This document shows, one piece after another, positions 33,941-41,775 of a stretch of 61,803 bases of DNA. The position numbers and the translations under genes are program-made. Location: NCBI GenBank assembly GCA_028687755.1, contig JAQTZL010000003.1, positions 1 to 61,803 on the forward strand, in the 5' to 3' direction. Position 1 is the first letter of the stretch. Each line of letters starts with the position of its first letter. The DNA is from Candidatus Nanopelagicales bacterium (GTDB taxonomy: Bacteria > Actinomycetota > Actinomycetes > S36-B12). The notes beneath the pieces are model-generated. The model was not told where the DNA came from. It made no database searches and was given only the letters and a program-made list of their open reading frames with translations.

Positions 33941-33960
33941 CCCAAAAGTATTTTCTTGGG
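33941..33960. promoter_or_regulatory. Inverted repeat in the CaiB/nitroreductase divergent region
   Basis: Arms CCCAA (33941-33945) and TTGGG (33956-33960) around an AT-rich 10-base centre, with outer CGATA...TATCG matches nearby. It lies between divergent starts at 33897 and 33984 and could serve both directions. Confidence 0.35.
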
Positions 33961-33983
33961 TGATTTATCGAAAATGAGGATAG

Positions 33984-34673
33984 ATGTATTTCCCAAATGA
34001 CCAGGCTGAAGCCGTTGGCCAGACGGTGGCAGCGCGACATAGTTGCCGCGCCTTTCTGCCCACGGAAGTGCCAGCAGAGCAGATTCGCGACATCTTCACC
34101 TTGGCCCAGCACACCCCTTCGTGGTGCAACACCCAGCCATGGCAGGTGAACTTACTTTCCGGCCCAGCCAGTGCGGAATTTGCGGCTTTGTTGAAAGCTC
34201 AGGCATCAAGTGATCCAGCAGGCAAGCCGGATCTGAGTTTTCCTGCTGATTACCCAGGTGAATTTGGGCAGCGTCGCAAGTTATCGGGCAAGGCACTGTT
34301 TGAAGCTGTTGGATTGGCGCGTGACGACCTTGATGGGCGCACTCGGCAATCAGCCTTGAACTATGAATTCTTTGGCGCACCACACGTTGCAATCATTTCG
34401 GTCCCCAAGACCCTCAATGATTACGCCCTCGTCGATGCAGGTGGCTATGTCTCAACACTGATGTTGATCGCTACGAGTTTCGGGTTGGGAACTATTGCGC
34501 AAGCATCAATAGCGAGATATTCCCCAGTCGTGCGCAACTATTTTAATCTTGATGACGAGCAACGCATCGTGTGTGCGGTGTCCTTTGGATATGCAGACGA
34601 GAGCAATCCCGCGAACAGCTTTCGCACCGAACGCAGCCCAATCGATGATGCGGTAATCGGGCTGCCCAAGTAA
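33984..34673 (+). CDS. Nitroreductase family FMN oxidoreductase
   Basis: A 229-aa NAD(P)H:FMN oxidoreductase. The N-terminal FMN phosphate motif is RHSCRAFLPTEVP, PSWCNTQPWQVNLL is the second motif, and GLGTIAQASIARYSP the third. It has GAGGA before its ATG. Members reduce nitro groups, quinones or enones, or dehydrogenate. Position among catabolic genes suggests a pathway reduction step, but the substrate is unknown. Its stop directly abuts the convergent racemase gene. Confidence 0.85.
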   Translation: MYFPNDQAEAVGQTVAARHSCRAFLPTEVPAEQIRDIFTLAQHTPSWCNTQPWQVNLLSGPASAEFAALLKAQASSDPAGKPDLSFPADYPGEFGQRRKLSGKALFEAVGLARDDLDGRTRQSALNYEFFGAPHVAIISVPKTLNDYALVDAGGYVSTLMLIATSFGLGTIAQASIARYSPVVRNYFNLDDEQRIVCAVSFGYADESNPANSFRTERSPIDDAVIGLPK

Positions 34674-35753
34674 CTACTTCCAGCTCTGCACTACTTCAGC
34701 AAGTGTGGACTTTGTTCCGCTGCGCTGTTCATCGAAATCAATCGGATGCGACGAGAGCCGTGGTGCTGGAGCTGCCTTCAAATCACCATTGCGTCGCGTA
34801 ATCGTGTTGCGAGCCTTCATGTGTGGATGATCTGGTGCTTCAAGGTGCGTAAGCACGGGAGTGACGCACGCATCAATTCCTTCAAAACGCACTGTCCAGT
34901 TGTCGCGATCGTCGGTCAGAAAGATCGCAGCAAATTGTTCGCGAAGAGCTGGCCAGTTCGCTTTGTCATCACGATCAAGCAACGTGGATTCATCTAGGCC
35001 GATCACATTGATAAATGCTGCATAAAACTGCGGTTCCATCGCGCCGACAGCCATGAACTTTCCATCACGACATTCATAAACGCGGTAGTACGGCGCGCCA
35101 CCGTCAAGTGAGTTTGATTCACGCTCCGTTGAAAATGCACCACCATTGGACATTTCCAAGAATGGCTGCATCAGCACACTTGCGCCGTCGACCACTGCTG
35201 CATCAATAACCTGACCCTTGCCCGTGGTGGTTCGCTCAAAGAGTGCGGTCAAGATGCCGACAATAAGAAAGAGGGAACCGCCGCCGTAATCACCAATGAA
35301 ACTCATCGGCGGAACGGGCGCTTCCTTGGGCCCAATGGAATGCAGCACACCAGTCAGACTGATGTAGTTGATGTCATGGCCTGCCATCTTGGCCATCGGG
35401 CCTTCTTGGCCCCAGCCCGTCATGCGTCCATAAATCAGTCGAGAATTGCGATCAAGGCAGACGTCAGGTCCAAGCCCTAGGCGCTCTGTGACTCCCGGTC
35501 GCATTCCTTCAAGGAATACGTCAGCGGACTCAACAAGTTCGAGCACCATGGCGACATCGTCAGGATTCTTGAGATCTGCAAAGACCTCGGTGCCTAAGAA
35601 CGGAGACCAACCAGTGAGGGCTGCAGGATTTGTTGGCGGACGCGAGATGCGCACAACTTCGGCACCCATATTGGCCAGCATGTTGACCGCGAACGGCACT
35701 GGACCAAGACCAGCAAGTTCAACAATGCGAATTCCAGTGAGCGGACCAGGCAT
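34674..35753 (-). CDS. mcr: Alpha-methylacyl-CoA racemase
   Basis: A 359-aa CaiB-superfamily racemase. GIRIVELAGLGPVPFAVNMLA and GAEVVRISRP at the N-terminus, the catalytic His in MAGHDINYI (about 125), the catalytic Asp in IGDYGGGSLFL (about 155) and the Glu in YRVYECRDGKFMAVG match mycobacterial MCR. It interconverts R and S 2-methylacyl-CoA esters so that beta-oxidation can proceed. This implies branched side chains in the substrate. Confidence 0.88.
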   Translation of the reverse strand: MPGPLTGIRIVELAGLGPVPFAVNMLANMGAEVVRISRPPTNPAALTGWSPFLGTEVFADLKNPDDVAMVLELVESADVFLEGMRPGVTERLGLGPDVCLDRNSRLIYGRMTGWGQEGPMAKMAGHDINYISLTGVLHSIGPKEAPVPPMSFIGDYGGGSLFLIVGILTALFERTTTGKGQVIDAAVVDGASVLMQPFLEMSNGGAFSTERESNSLDGGAPYYRVYECRDGKFMAVGAMEPQFYAAFINVIGLDESTLLDRDDKANWPALREQFAAIFLTDDRDNWTVRFEGIDACVTPVLTHLEAPDHPHMKARNTITRRNGDLKAAPAPRLSSHPIDFDEQRSGTKSTLAEVVQSWK

Positions 35754-35854
35754 GAGTACTCCAATGCGTTGTGAAGAAGAGTGAGCCTATTGTGGAGCGA
35801 ATCCTGCTTGCTCAATGAGTGACCAGATAGATTGTGAAGGTGAGTGTTCCTTCG

Positions 35855-36526
35855 ATGAGTCAGCAGGCCCATCGACCATCTGGGCGAATGTCAGCTCAGG
35901 TATATGAACTCTTGAAGGCCCGGTTAGTTAGCGGTGAATTTGCACCGCACTCTTGGATTCGAGTGGAAACCCTCAAAGGCGAATACGGTGTCAGTAAGCA
36001 ACCAGTCATGGATGCGCTGCGCATGCTCAATGCTGATGGCCTAGTTGAGATCATTCCGCAGGTTGGTTGTCAGGTCGCAAGCTACACCGCCACAGAAATC
36101 GCAGACTTCTTCAGCATGTTTGGCGGCATTGAAGGATCAATTGCGGCCGCTGCCGCAGTGCGAGCTACAACGGAGCAACTAGATGAGTTGCGACGCATTT
36201 CTGGTGAAATTGCTGCGCTACGCACGCTCACGGATAGTGCTCAGCGGTCGCAGGCGTATCTCGGACTGAACCGTCAGTTCCACGCAACTATCTATGCGAT
36301 GGCCAATTCGCGGATCATGACCGAGTTATCTCAACGCATGCATGATCTCTCTGATTTTCTGATCAACACAACCGGAGTTCCAGGCGCGTTAAGTGGCGCC
36401 CTCAATGATCGACATGATGATCACGAACACATCATTGATGCGTTGGCTGTTGGCGATGCGGAACGCGCACGCTCGCTTACTCATACTCATATCGCAACAA
36501 CGGCCCACATCACTCATCACGAGTAG
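35855..36526 (+). CDS. GntR/FadR-subfamily transcriptional regulator
   Basis: A 223-aa regulator with an N-terminal winged helix (VYELLKARLVSGEF, then YGVSKQPVMDALRMLNADGL) and an FCD-type helical effector domain with NRQFHATIYAMA and HDDHEHIIDALAVGD, rich in potential metal-binding histidines. It diverges from the racemase gene and may respond to a CoA ester or aromatic acid. ATG at 35888 or TTG at 35834 are other possible starts. Confidence 0.83.
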   Translation: MSQQAHRPSGRMSAQVYELLKARLVSGEFAPHSWIRVETLKGEYGVSKQPVMDALRMLNADGLVEIIPQVGCQVASYTATEIADFFSMFGGIEGSIAAAAAVRATTEQLDELRRISGEIAALRTLTDSAQRSQAYLGLNRQFHATIYAMANSRIMTELSQRMHDLSDFLINTTGVPGALSGALNDRHDDHEHIIDALAVGDAERARSLTHTHIATTAHITHHE

Positions 36527-36554
36527 ATGCAGGCCGCTGTGTGGCGTTTGCGAA

Positions 36555-38339
36555 TTACTTACTGAGCACAGCGTTCACAGCAGCCGTGAGTTGCTTGGTT
36601 GCCTCAGCTTGATCAGTGACGTCGCTCATTTGTCGCCAAGCAATGAAGCCATCTGGGCGTACCAATAGTGCGCCAGCTTCACTGATTTCGCGAATGCGAG
36701 CCCAGTCACCGTAAAGATCACGCGCATTTGGTGAATCGATGACCACGGCTTGCAGGAATGGCAGATTCAGCGCGTTCACTGCATCAGCCCACGCTTTGCC
36801 AGCAAGACCAGTGACGAGCGAAAGCTTGCCCTTGCCGACAACATCCATCGTTGAAACGCGAAGTCCTGCTTTATCGACTAGCCATGCGTGTGGAATCTTT
36901 GCGCCTGGGCGAGTGGAAGCTTGGTAGAAAAGTTCAGGATCTCGTTCCCACGTTTCGACCGTCCCATCTGCGATCACTGCGTTGGATTCGTAGCGATGAT
37001 TCACTTCAACACCAAGCGCATTGAATTCATAGTTACGCAACTCAACTGCATCTCGAAGTGCCGCGCGTGCTTGAGCGCCTTCAGGGGTTGGATCAGCCAA
37101 CTTGTCCAGACCGCCTTGAATTCGATCAGCTGCTTCTGGAGCAGCAAAGGCTTCGCGCAAGGGCGCATAGGTATGGCGAGACTTATTGGCACGTGTCACG
37201 ATTTGTTCACCAACGGGAACGCGCTCTTGGCTGTACGACTCAAGGAGTCCTGATCCCGCATAACCATTGATCACATACGCGAGTTTCCAAGCCAGGTTGA
37301 AACCATCGCTGATGCAGGTGTTTGAACCAAGGCCACCTGATGGTGGATGGCGGTGAACGGCGTCACCTCCGCAGAGCACCCGCCCTTTTTGGAAATTCGT
37401 TGCGTGTGACTGGTTCACAAACCAAGTTGAGGACCACTTCACATCAATCTCGAGATCTGGATCGCCAACAAGTGCACGAATTTTGCGCGTGACCGTTTCA
37501 ACATCTGCATCAGGTGCAGTGAATTGAACAGGGCCGCTGTGCAGGTTATTTGCTTCCTTCACTTCTTCGACCTTGTTCATGTCAAAGCCCCAGCCAGCAA
37601 TCCATTCGTTCCAAGGTCGCACCGTGCGCAACAAGCCCATGCCAATTTCGCCGAAGTCAGCTTCTGGAGTCATCACCCAGTACAAAATACTTGGACGATG
37701 TTCTACGTACTTTGAAAGATCTGCATGAAACAAGGTGTAAAGCGTGCCGGCTCGAGCCAAGTGACCTTCGAATGGCAAATCAAGATCTTCAACAATTTTG
37801 GATTGTGCACCGTCAGCACCGACGAGATACTTCGAGCGGATTTCATATTCGCGGCCAGTGAGACGTTCGCGGAGCGTTGTTGTAACGCCATCAGCATCCT
37901 GTACATGTGACACGTATTCAGTGTTCATGCTGATGTTGGCACCACGCTTAGCCGCGTTGTTCACCAAGATTGGTTCGACGATGTTTTGTGGCACGTCAAG
38001 GAGTGTGCATGGGCTTGCCTGTAGGTAGTTGGTAGCGCGATCTGGGCCAGTGCCCCATGTGCGAAGTCGTGCAACTTCTTCACCGGCAAGGCTTGTGGTG
38101 AACAAGGTGTCGCCCATGAGCTCCCATGGCACTGCGTATTTCGTTACTTCTTCTTCGACACCGAGATCGCGCAGCACTTCCGCTGCACGCTGGTTGGTGA
38201 TGTGAGCGCGTGGCGTATTCGCCAGCCAGTTCCACTTTGAAACCACATGCACCTTGACGCCGTACGTAGCTAAGGCGAGTGCGGTGGTCATACCGGTAGG
38301 CCCGGAACCCACAACGAGGACGTCTGTTTCGTAAGTCAT
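36555..38339 (-). CDS. FAD-dependent aromatic monooxygenase (TfdB/PheA-like)
   Basis: A 594-aa flavoprotein hydroxylase. The FAD motif DVLVVGSGPTGMTTALAL is at about residues 6-23, the DG motif in YLVGADGAQSKIV, the GD motif in GGDAVHRHPPSGGLGSNTCISD, and a C-terminal thioredoxin-like domain with DWARIREISEAGALLVRPDG. Length and the C-terminal domain match 2,4-dichlorophenol 6-monooxygenase and relatives, which make catechols. The extradiol dioxygenase is 26 bp upstream, so the pair probably hydroxylates and then cleaves a phenolic ring. The real substrate is unknown. Confidence 0.88.
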   Translation of the reverse strand: MTYETDVLVVGSGPTGMTTALALATYGVKVHVVSKWNWLANTPRAHITNQRAAEVLRDLGVEEEVTKYAVPWELMGDTLFTTSLAGEEVARLRTWGTGPDRATNYLQASPCTLLDVPQNIVEPILVNNAAKRGANISMNTEYVSHVQDADGVTTTLRERLTGREYEIRSKYLVGADGAQSKIVEDLDLPFEGHLARAGTLYTLFHADLSKYVEHRPSILYWVMTPEADFGEIGMGLLRTVRPWNEWIAGWGFDMNKVEEVKEANNLHSGPVQFTAPDADVETVTRKIRALVGDPDLEIDVKWSSTWFVNQSHATNFQKGRVLCGGDAVHRHPPSGGLGSNTCISDGFNLAWKLAYVINGYAGSGLLESYSQERVPVGEQIVTRANKSRHTYAPLREAFAAPEAADRIQGGLDKLADPTPEGAQARAALRDAVELRNYEFNALGVEVNHRYESNAVIADGTVETWERDPELFYQASTRPGAKIPHAWLVDKAGLRVSTMDVVGKGKLSLVTGLAGKAWADAVNALNLPFLQAVVIDSPNARDLYGDWARIREISEAGALLVRPDGFIAWRQMSDVTDQAEATKQLTAAVNAVLSK

Positions 38340-38365
38340 GTTTATTTCCTTGTGTTGTTGAGGAG

Positions 38366-39304
38366 TTAGGCCGTTTGTGCGAATGCGATGCCAAAGCCGG
38401 CAACCCATTCATCAATAGCTCGGTAATAGGAAAGGGAAGTGTCGTATGTGCCGGCGACACCGAGTGCCGCGTACGCAGCGATCCAGCAACGCACTTCGTG
38501 ACCTGAGTGTCCGCCTTGTTCGGTCATCCATTCAGTGGTCCATGTATGAATCGGTGAAAGATCACCGGAGGTCAAGATGCGCATGAGGTCGGTATCCCAC
38601 TGTGGATTCAGCGGCATGATGTTCGCGCGGCCAGCAGCAAATTCAAGACCTGTTGCAATCACGCGTGCTTCATGTGCTGCTTGTGCGTCAGCTGGGCGAT
38701 TTCTGCCAGCGATGAGTCGCTCTTGGACTTCAGGTGGCACTTCAGACAGACGTGGAACAGGTGGGTCATGGGAAAGACCCCCTGATGCAATCAGCAGCAC
38801 CTTCTTATCGAGGTGTGCAATGGCTCTTCCCACTGCTTCACCCAACGCGATTGAACGACGCGGTGGGCCCATTGGTTCTGCAACAGAGTTGATGATGATG
38901 GGAACGATTGGCTTGGCATCGAGGGATCCCAGGAGTAACTCCAGTGATTGCGCAACTCCATGATCAACGAGTAGGCGCTCGCTGTAGGCAATGTCGATGT
39001 CGGATGCGAAGAGTTCAGCGACAATTGCTTCGCCTAATTCGCGGTCAACATTCAGTGGACCAGAGAGTGTGCCGTAGTCACCGAATGAGCGTGCTTGGAA
39101 GCCCACACAAAACGGCGGCATCATGTCGTAGAGCAAGCCGTTGTAGTGATCGGGAGCAAACATCACGACGACATCGGGATTGAATTGGGAAATCTTGGCG
39201 CGTGCGTCAGCAAAGACAGCTTCAACTTCAGCGCGCACGCCAGGGCCAGGTTCATTGAAGTTCATTAGTGGGGTGTGTGCCATTGCGCAGATTGCTAGCG
39301 GCAT
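38366..39304 (-). CDS. mhpB: Type II (LigB) extradiol dioxygenase, MhpB-like
   Basis: A 312-aa non-haem Fe(II) ring-cleavage enzyme. It matches E. coli MhpB in remembered segments: MAHTPLMNF with the iron His near the N-terminus, FAPDHYNGLLYDMMPPFC, VDHGVAQSLELLLG, IASGGLSHDPPVP, MPLNPQWD and IDEWVAGFG. MhpB cleaves 2,3-dihydroxyphenylpropionate by meta fission. AAGAGG precedes the ATG. It is the first gene of a two-gene operon with the hydroxylase. No MhpC, MhpD or MhpE is recognisable nearby except the FAH protein at 21813. The symbol marks family resemblance. Confidence 0.9.
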   Translation of the reverse strand: MPLAICAMAHTPLMNFNEPGPGVRAEVEAVFADARAKISQFNPDVVVMFAPDHYNGLLYDMMPPFCVGFQARSFGDYGTLSGPLNVDRELGEAIVAELFASDIDIAYSERLLVDHGVAQSLELLLGSLDAKPIVPIIINSVAEPMGPPRRSIALGEAVGRAIAHLDKKVLLIASGGLSHDPPVPRLSEVPPEVQERLIAGRNRPADAQAAHEARVIATGLEFAAGRANIMPLNPQWDTDLMRILTSGDLSPIHTWTTEWMTEQGGHSGHEVRCWIAAYAALGVAGTYDTSLSYYRAIDEWVAGFGIAFAQTA

Positions 39305-39339
39305 GGGTAACCTCTTTATCTCGTCGAGAATCGCAACCT

Positions 39340-39353
39340 ACTAGCATGCTAGT
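39340..39353. promoter_or_regulatory. Perfect 14-bp palindrome in the mhpB-like/ALDH divergent region
   Basis: ACTAGCATGCTAGT lies 36 bp upstream of the dioxygenase start and about 98 bp upstream of the ALDH start. Perfect symmetry and position between divergent catabolic operons make it a strong operator candidate, for example for a TetR-, MarR- or GntR-type regulator. No regulator gene is directly adjacent. Confidence 0.55.
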
Positions 39354-39450
39354 TACCGGTCAAGGGGTGAATTTCATATTTCTCCTTCATAGCCGACTGC
39401 AACTCGTGAGACTTAGCTCCCTGCTGCGCCACGTTCATAAGGAGTACGAA

Positions 39451-40860
39451 ATGTCCCTTGCTGCCAACTACATCAATGGCCATCCCTGCGCTGGTACCGG
39501 ATCCACCGCGCTGGAATTGGTGAGTTCTATTGATGGTGCTCCAATGGGGCAGGTGCAGGCAGGCGCGGCCGCGGATATTGATCAAGCCGTACAGGCAGCA
39601 TCGCTGGCCTTTACGACTTGGAGCGAGCAACCCACTTCTGTTCGCACTGGGTTCTTGCGTGCAATTGCCGATGGCATCGAAGCTCGCACTGATGAGTTCG
39701 CTGAGCTCGCTGCAAAAGAGGTGGGCACCACCATTGGTATCGCAAAAGCAGTGCAGGTTGGCTTGGCTCTAGATGTATTGCGCTCTACCGCTGATGCAAT
39801 GGATGCACTCGTCCTTGAAGAGCGCAGTGAAAATTTCCTTGCAGTGAAAGAACCCATCGGCGTTGTCGGTGCTATTACCCCATGGAACTTTCCGCTGCAT
39901 CAGGTAGTTGCAAAACTTGCTCCGGCGTTAGCGACCGGATGCACGATCGTGGTGAAGCCTGCAGAACTCACCACGTTGTCATCAATCGCACTCTTCGAAG
40001 TGATTCATCAAGCTGGACTACCAGCTGGAGTTGCAAATTTAGTGTGCGGAGTCGGTGCGGAAGTTGGCGAAGCGCTTGCATCGCACCCAATGGTGGACAT
40101 GGTGAGTTTCACGGGATCAACCGCTGCAGGTGTGCGCGTCTCGACGCTGGCCGCAAAAGACGTGAAGAAAGTTGCATTGGAACTTGGTGGGAAGTCGGCT
40201 TCTGTGATCTTGGCTGACGCTGACCTTGGCCGCGCAGTATCAAGCACGTTGGGTGGGTGTTACTTAAATTCTGGTCAAGTCTGTTCTGCACTGACCCGCT
40301 TGATTGTTCTCAAGTCTCAACTACAAGAAATTGAAGCGCTCCTAGAAACCGCAGTCGCAAAATTTGCAATTGGCGATCCGCTAGATCCTGGAACACGCGT
40401 AGGGCCTGTCGCATCTGCCGTTCAGCAAGATCGTGTGTTGCACTACATCGAAGCAGGTATCGCCGAAGGTGCCCGTCTTCTTGCTGGAAGCGCGGTGGCA
40501 CCAGATCGTGATGGTTTCTACGTAACGCCAACGATTTTCACGGATGTGAAATCAAAGATGAAGGTCGCGCAAGAGGAAATATTTGGGCCAGTGCTCGTCG
40601 TGATTCCCGTTGAAGATGAGGAAGAAGCGCTGCGAGTTGCGAACGACTCTGATTACGGATTATCTGGTGCGGTCTGGACTGCGGATGAAGCTAAGGGTGT
40701 TGCCTTTGCCCGCAAAATGCGTACTGGGCAGGTCCAGATTAATAACGGAGCGTTCAATGCCCACGCACCTTTTGGGGGCTACAAGAAATCCGGCATAGGC
40801 CGGGAACTTGGGAAGTATGGCCTTGAGGAATATCTTGAGTACAAGGCAATTCGATTCTGA
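39451..40860 (+). CDS. Aldehyde dehydrogenase family protein
   Basis: A 469-aa NAD(P)-dependent aldehyde dehydrogenase. TPWNFPLHQVVAKLAPAL, VSFTGSTAAGVRV, the general base in ELGGKSASVI and the nucleophile in NSGQVCSALTR are all present. AAGGAG precedes the ATG at 39451; the long in-frame extension upstream lacks family similarity and overlaps the divergent dioxygenase. It is probably transcribed with the enoyl-CoA hydratase 11 bp downstream. The aldehyde is likely a ring-cleavage or side-chain intermediate. Confidence 0.92.
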   Translation: MSLAANYINGHPCAGTGSTALELVSSIDGAPMGQVQAGAAADIDQAVQAASLAFTTWSEQPTSVRTGFLRAIADGIEARTDEFAELAAKEVGTTIGIAKAVQVGLALDVLRSTADAMDALVLEERSENFLAVKEPIGVVGAITPWNFPLHQVVAKLAPALATGCTIVVKPAELTTLSSIALFEVIHQAGLPAGVANLVCGVGAEVGEALASHPMVDMVSFTGSTAAGVRVSTLAAKDVKKVALELGGKSASVILADADLGRAVSSTLGGCYLNSGQVCSALTRLIVLKSQLQEIEALLETAVAKFAIGDPLDPGTRVGPVASAVQQDRVLHYIEAGIAEGARLLAGSAVAPDRDGFYVTPTIFTDVKSKMKVAQEEIFGPVLVVIPVEDEEEALRVANDSDYGLSGAVWTADEAKGVAFARKMRTGQVQINNGAFNAHAPFGGYKKSGIGRELGKYGLEEYLEYKAIRF

Positions 40861-40871
40861 CAGGAACTGTG

Positions 40872-41618
40872 ATGACTTCAAGCGTTCAAGTAACCCGCGA
40901 TAGCGGGATCACATTGGTCTCTATGCAACACGGCAAGGTCAATGCACTTGATCTAGAACTTCTTACCGAAGTTCATGCGGTGTTCAGCGGGCTTGCGCCA
41001 GATGAAGTTGTAGTACTGACTGGAAATGGGCGCGCATTCTCTGCTGGTCTAGATATGCGTCGCCTACTCGATGAAGGCGCCGACTACTCAGATGCGCTGC
41101 TTCAAGAACTTACAGATGCAACACTTGCGATCTTTCGCCATCCCGCACCCGTCGTTGCTGCAGTTGAAGGAGCAGCCATTGCAGGTGGGGCACTTCTTGC
41201 TTTTGCCACCGACTACCGCATGATGGCGGCCGGAGTTATTGGACTCCCAGAACTCAGTGTTGGCGTGGCATTTCCTCCTGCGCTTCTTGAAGTCGCTCGT
41301 TACGTGATGGGCACTGGATTGCGCATGCATCTGTTGGGTGCTCGTGCAGTGAAAATTGATGAAGCCTTAGCGGCAGGCTTTGTTGATGAAGTTGTCGCAC
41401 CAGAGGGCCTTCTTACATCCGCTCACGCGAATGCTTTAGAGCTGAAAAACATTCCAGCAATCAGTTATGCCCTCGTGAAATCAACGTTGCATGCACCCAC
41501 TGAACAATGCATCGCCAATATCGGTGGCAATGTTGCCAAGGACGTTGCCGCTGCATGGATGGATGAAACCGTGCGGGCAGGCATTCGCAGTCAGGTCGAG
41601 CGAATTGCCAGCAAGTAA
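40872..41618 (+). CDS. Enoyl-CoA hydratase/isomerase family protein
   Basis: A 248-aa crotonase-fold protein with a short HGKVNALDLELL substrate loop, the oxyanion motif GRAFSAGLDMRRLLDEG, the glycine-rich VEGAAIAGGALLAFATDYRM, and GLPELSVGVAFP. The first of the two usual catalytic glutamates appears not to be conserved (GGALLAFATDYR), which suggests an isomerase or other crotonase activity rather than a hydratase. The ATG at 40872 is preceded in frame by a GTG at 40869. Confidence 0.83.
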   Translation: MTSSVQVTRDSGITLVSMQHGKVNALDLELLTEVHAVFSGLAPDEVVVLTGNGRAFSAGLDMRRLLDEGADYSDALLQELTDATLAIFRHPAPVVAAVEGAAIAGGALLAFATDYRMMAAGVIGLPELSVGVAFPPALLEVARYVMGTGLRMHLLGARAVKIDEALAAGFVDEVVAPEGLLTSAHANALELKNIPAISYALVKSTLHAPTEQCIANIGGNVAKDVAAAWMDETVRAGIRSQVERIASK

Positions 41619-41643
41619 GGCAAATCCCACTGAATGGACCTAT

Positions 41644-41694
41644 TTATAACGTTTTTATAAATTGGTTGCGAAGCACAAATCTATTCCCTACTCT
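41644..41694 (+). promoter_or_regulatory. Promoter and TTATAA repeats upstream of the solute-binding protein
   Basis: TTGCGA at 41666-41671 and TACTCT at 41689-41694, with a 17-bp spacer, form a plausible sigma-70-type promoter about 80 bp before the gene. Just upstream, two TTATAA boxes (41644-41649 and 41655-41660) are spaced exactly 11 bp apart, one helical turn, suggesting an activator or repressor site. Confidence 0.45.
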
Positions 41695-41775
41695 CCAATA
41701 TAAGTGGTCTGGATCACATTGATTCAGCAAGCTCCTCAGGCGCAGGTAGCGCTCTGAATTAACGGGAGGGTTTGC

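Noticed and set aside
39268..39450. Upstream extension of the ALDH gene at 39451
   Set aside because: It would overlap the divergent dioxygenase and the palindromic promoter. A good AAGGAG site marks the ATG at 39451.
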